In this document: positions 7,079-14,900 of the stretch, in pieces
Layout: each line of letters begins with the position of its first letter
Position numbering within the stretch: position 1 is the stretch's first letter
DNA from: JAYUHK01 sp043778415
GTDB lineage: Bacteria > Bacteroidota > Bacteroidia > Chitinophagales > Saprospiraceae
Assembly: GCA_043778415.1 (NCBI GenBank)
Contig: JAYWGG010000265.1
Location: 1-15,639, forward strand
Direction: 5' to 3'
DNA: 15,639 nt
The notes under the pieces: model-generated
Database searches by the model: none
Told to the model about the DNA's origin: nothing
Seen by the model: only the letters and a program-made list of their open reading frames with translations
Translations under genes and position numbers: made by a program

Positions 7079-8614
7079 TTACTGCACTTCTGGCTTCATT
7101 TGTGGAAAAAATAACACGTCTTGAATGGAAGGCTGGTTGGTCATCAACATCGCAAAACGGTCAATCCCGATACCGATGCCTGAAGTCGGCGGCATTCCGT
7201 ATTCAAGGGCGCGCAAAAAATCGTGGTCAATAAACATCGCTTCGTCGTCGCCGCGCTCCATGAGTTTTATCTGCTCCTCAAACCTTTCGCGCTGGTCAAT
7301 TGGGTCGTTGAGTTCGGTATAAGCATTGGCGATTTCTTTGCCGTTTATCATCAACTCAAAACGCTCCACCAAACCCTCTTTGGAGCGGTGTTTTTTAGTC
7401 AAAGGCGACATTTCAACGGGATAATCGGTGATAAACGTGGGCTGGATATAATTTTTTTCGCATTTTCCGCCAAAAAGTTCATCGATTAATTTACCTTTTC
7501 CCATCGAAGCGTCGGTAGGAACGTGAAGTTTTTTGCACACTTCACGCAGCCCAGACTCGTCCATTTCGCTCACATCAACCCCCGTGTGTTCTTTGATTGC
7601 GTCGTAAATAGAGATGCGTTTGAACGGTGTTTTGAAACTAATTTGCTGCTCGCCAACCGTCACATCGGTTGTATTATGAAGTGCCAACGAAACTTTTTCC
7701 ATCAGTTTTTCGGTAAAATCCATCATCCAAAAATAGTCTTTGTACGCTACATAAAACTCCAAAACCGTAAATTCGGGATTGTGCGTTCTATCCATTCCTT
7801 CATTCCGAAAATTTCGAGAAAATTCATAAACAAAGTCGAAACCACCGATAATCAACCTTTTTAAATATAATTCGTTGGCTATCCGCAAATAAAAAGGAAC
7901 GTCAAGTGCGTTGTGGTGCGTTACAAATGGGCGAGCTGCTGCTCCGCCCGGAATATTTTGCAGCACTGGCGTATCTACTTCTACGCCTCCAAACTCGTTG
8001 AGATAATCGCGGATAGTTTTTACCATCAGCGAGCGTTTGAGGAACACTTCTTTCACTTTTGGGTTCACTGTCAAGTCCACGTATCGCTGGCGATAACGCA
8101 ACTCGGGGTCGGAAAGTGCATCAAAAACATTGCCTTCTGCATCGGTTTTGACGACAGGTAAAGGGCGCAAAGATTTTGCTAAAACTGTCAATTTTGTGAC
8201 ATGAACCGTTGTTTCGCCCAATTTTGTTTTAAACACATAACCTTCGACTCCAATAAAATCGCCAATATCGAGCAATTTCATAACCACTTGGTCATAAAAA
8301 GACGTGTCGCCCTCCGCACTAATCTCTTCTCGGCGGACATAAATTTGGATTCTTCCCGTGCTGTCTTGAAGGTTCATAAACGATGCTTTTCCCGCCTCAC
8401 GGCGCGCCATCAAGCGTCCAGCCAATCGGACGTGCTTAAAGTTGAGCCGATTTTTACTGCCGTCCTCCAAGATTTCTTCCTGATAATTCTCTTTTATATT
8501 TTCTGCGAATGCCGTGACCTCAAAAAGCTCTGGCGGATAAGGATTTACGCCCAAGTCCCGCATTTTTTGCAAAGAATCTCTCCGCACAATCTCCTGTTCT
8601 GACCAATTTGACAT
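7079..8614 (-). CDS. lysS: Lysyl-tRNA synthetase, class II
   Basis: A 511-residue enzyme that charges tRNA-Lys with lysine using ATP; bacterial class II LysRS is usually about 500 residues. An N-terminal OB-fold anticodon-binding domain covers about 55-170 (KHVRLAGRLMARR, then ASFMNLQDSTGRIQIYV). The catalytic domain follows, with motif 2 as FRNEGMDRTHNPEFT (about 268-282) and motif 3 as GIGIGIDRFAML (479-490), both complete. The lysine-site signature ALEYGMPPTSG just before motif 3 is also present. The start is supported by homologous spacing to the OB fold and by a -7 box about 34 bp upstream. It stands alone on the minus strand, convergent with malQ. Confidence 0.97.
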   Translation of the reverse strand: MSNWSEQEIVRRDSLQKMRDLGVNPYPPELFEVTAFAENIKENYQEEILEDGSKNRLNFKHVRLAGRLMARREAGKASFMNLQDSTGRIQIYVRREEISAEGDTSFYDQVVMKLLDIGDFIGVEGYVFKTKLGETTVHVTKLTVLAKSLRPLPVVKTDAEGNVFDALSDPELRYRQRYVDLTVNPKVKEVFLKRSLMVKTIRDYLNEFGGVEVDTPVLQNIPGGAAARPFVTHHNALDVPFYLRIANELYLKRLIIGGFDFVYEFSRNFRNEGMDRTHNPEFTVLEFYVAYKDYFWMMDFTEKLMEKVSLALHNTTDVTVGEQQISFKTPFKRISIYDAIKEHTGVDVSEMDESGLREVCKKLHVPTDASMGKGKLIDELFGGKCEKNYIQPTFITDYPVEMSPLTKKHRSKEGLVERFELMINGKEIANAYTELNDPIDQRERFEEQIKLMERGDDEAMFIDHDFLRALEYGMPPTSGIGIGIDRFAMLMTNQPSIQDVLFFPQMKPEVQ

Positions 8615-8647
8615 TTTTTTTTCCGTTAGTTTTTAAATAATTGAGTG

Positions 8648-8655
8648 CAAAAATA
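8648..8655 (-). promoter_or_regulatory. -7 box of the lysS promoter
   Basis: The minus strand reads TATTTTTG, a perfect match to TAnnTTTG, about 34 bp before the lysS ATG. No TTG is found at the expected distance, so the -33 element is weak or missing. The predicted 5' leader is about 28 nt. Confidence 0.45.
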
Positions 8656-8738
8656 CACAAAAAAACTAATTTTTTATTCCTGAACGCTTCACAACTGTTT
8701 ACAAACGAATACAAATGCAGAATTTTCTCAAAAAAAGA

Positions 8739-8771
8739 AGTCCCAACAAGAGCGCAGCTCTTGTTGGGACT
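8739..8771. terminator. Strong intrinsic terminator, 15-bp perfect stem
   Basis: AGTCCCAACAAGAGC (8739-8753) and GCTCTTGTTGGGACT (8757-8771) form a perfect 15-bp stem with a GCA loop. An A-rich run precedes it and CTTTTT follows, so it can work in both directions. On the minus strand it would end transcripts from the 8855-9547 gene, or from whatever gene the 8794-8877 tail belonged to. It lies upstream of the lysS promoter and so insulates lysS. Confidence 0.9.
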
Positions 8772-8793
8772 CTTTTTGGCATCTTTTAACTTT

Positions 8794-8877
8794 TCATCGC
8801 TGGATGATGACTTTCTGGTACCATGTTTCTGCGCCGTTGGTCGCATCGTATTCGTTAAATGCTTGCCATAGGGCTGC
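8794..8877 (-). pseudogene. Short gene-tail-like reading frame (27 codons plus stop) after the 8855-9547 gene
   Basis: On the minus strand, one frame downstream of a TAA (8880-8878) reads 27 codons to a TGA at 8796-8794, beginning AALWQAFNEYD and ending TWYQKVIIQR. The composition is protein-like, with Trp, Tyr and Phe and no low-complexity run. The strong terminator begins about 20 bp after the stop, where a real gene end would put it. No start codon or ribosome site is visible. It overlaps the last 23 bases of the 8855-9547 frame in another phase. It may be the leftover C-terminus of a lost or rearranged gene, or the product of a frame change at a 7-A run just upstream. DATNGAETW loosely recalls a beta-propeller repeat, but that is not evidence of identity. 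Confidence 0.3.
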
Positions 8878-9547
8878 TTATTTTTTTATCTTTCTTACTC
8901 GCGCAGCCTCCGAAAACCTTTATTTTGTAACTTAATGTAATGCCGAAAGCATTTGTAGGAATCGCCTTAATTGTAGTAGCGTAATTCGTTAAATCCTTGG
9001 CATAATCTTCTCTAATATTGAGTACGTCTGCGTTCAATCCTTTGTGGTAAAATCCAGTTAGCTCAAAGTTGCGCCAATGGAAACCTGTTGAAAATAAAAG
9101 TCCGCGGTCTTTTATTTCACCTATCATGTTGGGCGAATACGCATTTTTTATATCCTTTGTAATGTTGAAATCGTAGCCCATTGCAAGCGAAAGAAAACTA
9201 AATGGCGAGTAACGCAGGAATACGCTATTTTGAAAATTACGGTACGATAGATAGTATTCTCCGTTAGAAAAACAGCCGTAGAAGCTGCTTCTAATGTTTC
9301 TTTTAGCGTAAAGTGATTGGACTGCAATCGCAAATTTATTACCGAATGCTTGTTCGATTTTTGAACCCAATAATTGATTTTCAACATATCCGTCATAATG
9401 AAACACAACTCCATAAGTAAACCTATCAAAAGCCCGCTGTCCAGTCTTGACAAATTCGTAACCTATTACTGGCGCAATATAGGTTTGAGAAAAGCAGGAC
9501 GGTAGGGCAAAAATAAACAATACAAAAACGAAAATTATTGTTTTCAT
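8855..9547 (-). CDS. Probable outer-membrane beta-barrel protein, hypothetical
   Basis: A 230-residue protein with an N-terminal signal peptide: KT, a hydrophobic core (IIFVFVLFIFALP), and a likely cut after CFSQ near residue 21. The mature part alternates polar and hydrophobic residues in many short strands, with aromatic girdle residues (YLSYRNFQNSVFLRYSPFSFLSLAMGYDF). It ends a last strand ITLSYKIKVF with a terminal Phe, as barrels inserted by the BAM machinery do. A Lys-rich tail (CASKKDKK plus eight residues) follows that Phe. The tail passes through a run of seven A; with one A fewer, the protein would stop right after KKDKK, so the last eight residues may be an extension. Function unknown. 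It has its own promoter and the terminator at 8739-8771. Confidence 0.7.
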   Translation of the reverse strand: MKTIIFVFVLFIFALPSCFSQTYIAPVIGYEFVKTGQRAFDRFTYGVVFHYDGYVENQLLGSKIEQAFGNKFAIAVQSLYAKRNIRSSFYGCFSNGEYYLSYRNFQNSVFLRYSPFSFLSLAMGYDFNITKDIKNAYSPNMIGEIKDRGLLFSTGFHWRNFELTGFYHKGLNADVLNIREDYAKDLTNYATTIKAIPTNAFGITLSYKIKVFGGCASKKDKKISSPMASI

Positions 9548-9584
9548 ACTTCTAAAATTTAAGAAAAGTTTGTGACTAACTATG

Positions 9585-9611
9585 CAAATCTACACTTTTA
9601 CTTTTAACCAA
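9585..9611 (-). promoter_or_regulatory. Promoter of the outer-membrane protein gene
   Basis: The minus strand carries TAGATTTG (9592-9585), an exact TAnnTTTG box, and TTG (9611-9609) upstream with a 16-bp spacer, slightly shorter than the usual 17-19 or more. The start codon is at 9547, giving a leader of about 30 nt. A copy of the dispersed octamer (9569-9576) falls in that leader. The spacer contains AAAAGTAAAA, whose inverted partner lies at 9639-9648 as seen on the plus strand. Confidence 0.55.
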
Positions 9612-9648
9612 GCAATTTTTAATACTTTATTTCTCAAAAAAAGTAAAA
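9596..9648. repeat. 10-bp inverted repeat overlapping the 8855-9547 promoter
   Basis: TTTTACTTTT (9596-9605) and AAAAGTAAAA (9639-9648) are exact reverse complements 33 bp apart. One arm sits between the -33 and -7 boxes of the minus-strand promoter and the other sits upstream, an arrangement a regulator could use. The arms are low-complexity AT sequence, so chance is plausible. The rest of the 210-bp gap (9548-9757) shows only AT-rich DNA with a weak 5-bp hairpin at about 9672-9686. Confidence 0.25.
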
Positions 9649-9757
9649 CTTTAACATTTTATGTGGCTTCGTGTATTTTTTACACAATGAAATTTTTTTG
9701 ATTTGATTTTGCTTACCCAACTTGTTTGCAGTCTAAAAATTTGCTCTGAATATCATT

Positions 9758-11875
9758 TTACACTTCTTTCATAGAGAGAAAGACTCGCTTGCGTTCAAAA
9801 TCAACATCGGTCACTTTTACCATCACTTGCTGCTGCAATACCACCACGTCGGCGGGATTTTTAACAAATTTATTCGCAAGTTGAGAGATATGAACCATGC
9901 CGTCTTGCTTGATGCCAATATCTACAAAAGCTCCAAAATTTGTTATATTTGTGACAATTCCGGGTAAAACCATACCTATTGATAAATCTTCTATCTTGTG
10001 AACATTGCCAAACTCAAAAGATTTTGCCTTTCCCCGTGGATCCAATCCCGGTTTGTTCAGCTCTTTTATAATATCGTTGAGTGTGGGCAAACCTATCGTT
10101 TTTGTGACATAGTTTTTGAGGTCAATTTGTTGACGCAACTCTTTTTTTAGTATCAAATTCGACACATCAGAGTCCAAATCGGTAGCCATTTTTTCTACTA
10201 CGGAATATATTTCTGGGTGAACTGCGGTATTATCAAGTGGATTTATTGCGTCGCGGATTCTCAAAAAACCTGCACACTGCTCAAATGCTTTCTCGCCCAT
10301 TCGAGGAATTTTCTTCAACTCGTTTCGACTCTTAAAAGCACCATTCAGAACTCGGTAATCCACAATTTTTTGCGCCAGATTCGGTCCCAAACCTGACACA
10401 TAAGTGAGCAAATGCCGACTCGCTGTGTTGAGATTGATACCAACAGAATTGACGCAACTTTCTACCACCCTATCCAAACTTTCTTTGAGCAAAGATTGAT
10501 TTACATCATGTTGGTACTGCCCTACGCCTATAGATTTTGCATCTATTTTTACCAATTCAGCCAAAGGGTCCATGAGCCTTCGAGCTATTGAAACCGCGCC
10601 TCTTACCGTAATGTCGTGGTCAGGAAACTCCTCTCGAGCGACCGCTGACGCTGAATAAATGGAGGCACCATTTTCATTGACCATATAAAAATCAATCTTT
10701 GAGTCGAACTTAATTTTATTCAAAATCGCCATAGTTTCGCGCCCAGCAGTACCGTTTCCTACGGCGATAGCCTCCACAAAATATTGGTCGCAAAGGTGTC
10801 GAATTTCGTTGGACGCTCCGAACTCGTCTTGTTGAGGAGGGTGCGGAAAAATGGTCGAATAATGCAACAAATTTCCATTTTTATCCAAAACAACTGTCTT
10901 GCAGCCAGTCCTAAAACCTGGGTCAATACCCAAAATACACTTCTCGCCGAGCGGCGCGGCGAGTAAAAGTTGGGACAAGTTTTCGGTAAAAACTCTAATT
11001 GCTTCCACGTCGGCTTTTTCTTTGGACGTATTTCTGAACTCTGTTTCGATGCTCGGCTGTAATAATCTTTCGTAGGAATCTGTGACAGCTATTTTGACCT
11101 GTCTGGCTGCTTCATTGTTCTCAAAAACAAATATTTTTTCCAATTCATAGACTGACGACTCCGCAGACGGAGCGATAGAAACTCTCAAAAAACCTTCTTC
11201 TTCGCCGCGTCTAATTGCCAATAATCGGTGCGATGGGCACTTGGAGAGCATTTCGTCACATTTGAAGTAATCTTTGTATTTTATTCCTTCTTCTTCTTTT
11301 CCGCGCGCTACTTTGGAGGTCAAAATTGCACTTTTAGAAAAAATAAAACGCATCGTATTTCGAGCAGTTTCGTCTTCACTAATTATTTCGGCGATAATAT
11401 CTCGCGCGCCACTCAATGCGTCATCTGCTGTATTTACTGCATCGTTCAAGTATTTTTTTGCTTCCACAGCTACGTCGAATCTATTTTGCGCAAGTAGTCG
11501 CAACGCCAAGGGTTCTAACCCTTTTTCCTTTGCGACAGAAGCTCGAGTCTTGCGTTTTTTCTTGAATGGTAAATAAATATCCTCCAACTCTGTCACAGTC
11601 GTTGATTTTAATATTTTATTTTGGAGTTCGTCGGTCATCTTTCCTTGCTCTTCAATAGACTTGATAATGCTTTCTCGGCGTTTGTCCAAATCCACTAATT
11701 TTGTCTTATACTGCTGAATATCAGCGATTTGCACTTCGTCCAAAGAACCCGTAACTTCTTTTCGATAGCGAGCTATGAAAGGAACGGTTGCGCCGTTTTC
11801 TAACAGATTGAGTGTACTTGTGACATAGTTCAGAGAAATATTTAAAGCATTTGCGATAAGTTGCTGATGATTCAT
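9758..11875 (-). CDS. tex: Tex family RNA-binding protein (transcription accessory protein)
   Basis: A 705-residue cytoplasmic protein with the full Tex order of domains, somewhat shorter than the 770-785 of proteobacterial Tex. An N-terminal helical region (1-about 310) includes FIARYRKEVTG and DIYLPFKKKRKTRA, both typical. A YqgF/RNase H-like domain begins at LGIDPGFRTG (about 313-322). Helix-hairpin-helix segments follow around 480-560 (LTYVSGLGPNLAQKIV and IPRMGEKAFEQCAGF). A C-terminal S1 domain occupies about 630-703 (GIVTNITNFGAFVDIG, DGMVHISQLA). Tex binds nucleic acid and is linked to transcription and stress tolerance in several bacteria; its precise role remains unclear. It is divergent from smc across a 117-bp gap and has no obvious terminator. 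Confidence 0.96.
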   Translation of the reverse strand: MNHQQLIANALNISLNYVTSTLNLLENGATVPFIARYRKEVTGSLDEVQIADIQQYKTKLVDLDKRRESIIKSIEEQGKMTDELQNKILKSTTVTELEDIYLPFKKKRKTRASVAKEKGLEPLALRLLAQNRFDVAVEAKKYLNDAVNTADDALSGARDIIAEIISEDETARNTMRFIFSKSAILTSKVARGKEEEGIKYKDYFKCDEMLSKCPSHRLLAIRRGEEEGFLRVSIAPSAESSVYELEKIFVFENNEAARQVKIAVTDSYERLLQPSIETEFRNTSKEKADVEAIRVFTENLSQLLLAAPLGEKCILGIDPGFRTGCKTVVLDKNGNLLHYSTIFPHPPQQDEFGASNEIRHLCDQYFVEAIAVGNGTAGRETMAILNKIKFDSKIDFYMVNENGASIYSASAVAREEFPDHDITVRGAVSIARRLMDPLAELVKIDAKSIGVGQYQHDVNQSLLKESLDRVVESCVNSVGINLNTASRHLLTYVSGLGPNLAQKIVDYRVLNGAFKSRNELKKIPRMGEKAFEQCAGFLRIRDAINPLDNTAVHPEIYSVVEKMATDLDSDVSNLILKKELRQQIDLKNYVTKTIGLPTLNDIIKELNKPGLDPRGKAKSFEFGNVHKIEDLSIGMVLPGIVTNITNFGAFVDIGIKQDGMVHISQLANKFVKNPADVVVLQQQVMVKVTDVDFERKRVFLSMKEV

Positions 11876-11952
11876 ATTTAGGTGTATTTGCGAATTTGAG
11901 GCGAAGATAGTCGTATGTTTTGAAAATTTGGCTAAAATAGGAGATTAAAAAA

Positions 11953-11966
11953 CATATAAATATATG
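11953..11966. promoter_or_regulatory. CATATA-AA-TATATG palindrome upstream of smc
   Basis: A 6-bp-arm palindrome, with a third CATATA at 11976-11981 that runs into the smc -7 box. It is centred about 33 bp before the smc start, between divergent tex and smc. Its position overlaps where the smc -33 element should be, so a repressor or activator site is possible. The sequence is AT-rich, so confidence is low. Confidence 0.3.
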
Positions 11967-11977
11967 AAAAATAATCA

Positions 11978-11985
11978 TATATTTG
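11978..11985 (+). promoter_or_regulatory. -7 box of smc, implying a very short or absent leader
   Basis: TATATTTG is an exact TAnnTTTG match ending only 7 bp before the smc ATG at 11993. In Bacteroidota, transcription starts a few bases after this box, so the smc mRNA would begin at or next to its start codon. No TTG is seen 17-19 bp upstream, so the box is supported only by its match and position. Confidence 0.45.
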
Positions 11986-11992
11986 CGGCTTT

Positions 11993-14900
11993 ATGCGTTT
12001 AAAAAGTCTGGAAATAAAAGGGTTCAAAAGTTTCGCAAATGAAACTATTATCAATTTCAATGAGAATGTCATTGGAATTGTGGGACCTAACGGAGCTGGT
12101 AAATCAAACGTCGTAGATGCAATCCGTTGGGTGTTGGGGGAGCAAAAAAGTAAAGAATTGCGCTTGGATAAGATGTCCAACATTATTTTTAACGGCACTA
12201 AAAAACGCAAGGAAAGTGGAATGGCGCAAGTGACGCTTACCTTTGAAAATACACAAAATTTAATTCCGCTTGACTACAATTTTATTAGTATTTCAAGAAT
12301 ATTGTATCGGACTGGCGAGAGTGAATATCGCCTGAATAACGTTTCTTGCCGCTTAAAAGACATCAATACGCTTTTTTTGGACACGGGTATTGGCTCCAAT
12401 TCGTATGCGATTATTGCGCTCGGAATGGTTGATGATATTTTGAACGACAAAGAAAATGCGCGACGCAAAATGTTTGAACAGGCTGCTGGTATCTCGAAGT
12501 ACAAGACCCGAAAGCAAGAAACTTTATCCAAATTGGAGAGTGCGACCGCAGACCTTGACCGCGTGGAAGACTTGCTCCACGAGATTGACACAAACGTAAA
12601 AATCCTTGAAAAACAAGCCAAGCGGACGCAAAAATATTTTGATTTGAAGGCTCAATATCGAGAGTTGAGCATTGAATTGGCAATATTTCAGCTGTCAAGT
12701 CACAAAATTCAGTACAAGAATGTAGAAGAAAAACTCCAACTTGAAACGGATAAAAATCGGAATGTAGCAACTGAAATTTTGAAAAATGAGTCTTTTTTGG
12801 AAGCTGAAAAAAAGGCTAACTTGGATAAAGAGCAAACACTTTCCGCGCGACAGCGGGACTTAAATGCGTTGGTAGGACGGATTCGAGGCTTAGAAAACGA
12901 ACAAAATATTATTTTGCAGAGAAAGAATTTTATTGCCCAAAGCAAATTAAAATTGGAGGAGCAAGTCAAGACTGCAAAAATAAGATCATCAAATTTGGGA
13001 CAAGATATTTCGGAATTTCAGGCGCAATTAGTGGATGAGAAAAAATTAGAAATTGCATTAGAAAATCAGTTGGAAAAGTCCGAAAATGATTTAAAAAATA
13101 CGCGCGCCAAGCACTCAAATCTGAAAGAAGGTTTAGATGTTTTTGTGAGTGAATTGCGAAAAATTGAGGCTCAAATCGCTGAAAGCGATAAGAAAAAAGC
13201 TGTTCAGAACAATCAAATAGAAAATTTACAATCCGACTTGGCTCGAAACGCCGATAATATGCAAGCCAGACTAAATGAAGCAAATGGCTTATCGGAACAA
13301 TTAAAAAATGCGCAAGTTGCTGAAAATGAGTTGATTGCGTTGATTGAAAGTTTGGAAAATGACGAAAAAAGTCGCGTAGAATTGATGGAGTTTACGAGTC
13401 AGCAGCTCGAAGTGCATCGGGTAGAAGTAGCAAAAGTGCGTCGCGAATTGGACGCAAACCGGAATGAATACAAACTTACCAAAAGTATGGTGGATAATTT
13501 GGAGGGTTTTTCGGAATCAATCAAGTATTTGAGCAAAGAAAAAAGTTGGTCACAAAATCCTATTTTATTGTCAGATTTATTATTTTGTAAAGAAGAATAT
13601 AGGGTGGCGATAGAGAATTTTTTAGAGCCTTATTTATCGTATTTTGTGGTCGAAAGTAAAGCAGAAGCGACAGCGGCGATTGAGCTGTTAAAAGTATCTC
13701 AAAAAGGTCGTGTAAATTTGTTTGTTTTAGATTTTATCGAAAAAATAAACGTCACAAAACATTTTAATAAAGTAGATTTTATTTCAGCTATTGATGTCAT
13801 AGAGGTAGAGGAAAAGTACATCAATCTTTGCCATTTATTACTACAAAATGTTTATATTTCCGGGAAGGAAGATGTCCGAAGTTCCTCTCCCGAAGGCTTG
13901 ACTATTTTAGCCAAAGCTGGAAATTTTATTCATCGTCCTGAAAGTATCAGTGGCGGTTCGGTAGGTTTGTTCGATGGAAAAAAGATTGGTCGTAAGAAAA
14001 ATTTGTACCTAATCGAAAAAAATATTCAAGCGTTGGAGAAAACAGAACAGCAACTTTCGGAGGAAATCAACAAGCTGCAAATTCAGCTAACTGCTCTGAA
14101 AAACAACAACAAACAAGCGGCTGTACAAAAAGAAAAAAATCAACTGAATCGTTTGCTTCAAGAAATGATTGGCTTGCAGACCAAAATCGAAAACATAGAA
14201 AACTTTAAGAAAGAAGTAAAAGAAAAAAATCAAAGCACCGAAAATTTTATCAAAAAATTACTTCTCGAAAACGATGCTTTGAATATTATTTTAGAAAATT
14301 ATCGCCAACAAGCGCGCGCAATTACGTCCAATATGACGAATGCAGACAGCAGCTACAAGGAATTGGCGGAAGAATTGGGCAAGGCCTCGGCAACATTCAA
14401 TGAACAAAATGTTTTATTTATTCGCCAGCAAAATAAAGTTTCGACTATTCAGAGAGAATTAAATTTTAGAGAAAAACAATTAGAAGAAACAAAATTTAAT
14501 CTTGAAAAAGAACAAAATTTGATACAATCTTCAAACAAAGACTTGGAGGCGGCGGAAGCTGAAATATTGGAGCTTAATAAAAATTTAACGCAAAATATTA
14601 GCGATAAAAAAGAAAAAACACTTTCTTTGAACGATGCCGAACAATCTTATTTTCAGGCGCGAGGAAAAATGAACGAGTTGGAAGACAACATAAAAAAATG
14701 GAACCGCCAGCGCAACGAAAATCAGGTTTTATTGGAAAATTTGAAAGATAAGTTCAGCGACATTAAGTTGCAGCTCAGCGCAATCGGAGAGCGGCTAAAA
14801 ATCGAATTTAACATAGCTATCAACGACCTGTTCAATCGAGAACCGAACAAAGATTATATCCAATCTGACCTTCAAGACCATGTCACAAAGATAAAGAATA

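Larger units (their letters stand above)
223..14889. repeat. Dispersed over-represented octamer TTTGTGAC / GTCACAAA (12 copies)
   Basis: Exact copies read TTTGTGAC on the plus strand at 223, 5580, 8193, 9569, 9948 and 10101, and GTCACAAA on the plus strand at 4685, 6995, 12699, 13549, 13751 and 14882. Seven of them extend to the nonamer TTTGTGACA. Near matches sharing TTGTGAC lie at 1152, 4022, 6936 (minus) and 11818. At roughly 38% GC, independent bases predict about 0.6 copies on both strands. Ten copies are inside malQ, lysS, tex and smc; one lies just after the GNAT stop and one just upstream of the 8855-9547 gene. Relative to transcription, 11 of 12 read GTCACAAA. Known analogues of such words are DNA uptake sequences, Chi sites, KOPS and HIP1. 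Which of these it is, if any, cannot be told from this window. Confidence 0.6.

Noticed and set aside
8201..8602. 133-codon plus-strand open frame inside lysS
   Set aside because: Antisense to the conserved OB-fold region of lysS; no domain or promoter.
8520..8846. 108-codon minus-strand frame spanning the lysS start and the terminator
   Set aside because: It runs through the perfect terminator hairpin and overlaps lysS out of frame; its Ser/Lys-rich sequence looks non-coding.
11880..11900. TATCTTCG on the minus strand as the tex -7 box
   Set aside because: One mismatch in the core TTTG and no TTG at the right distance; not enough to call a promoter.
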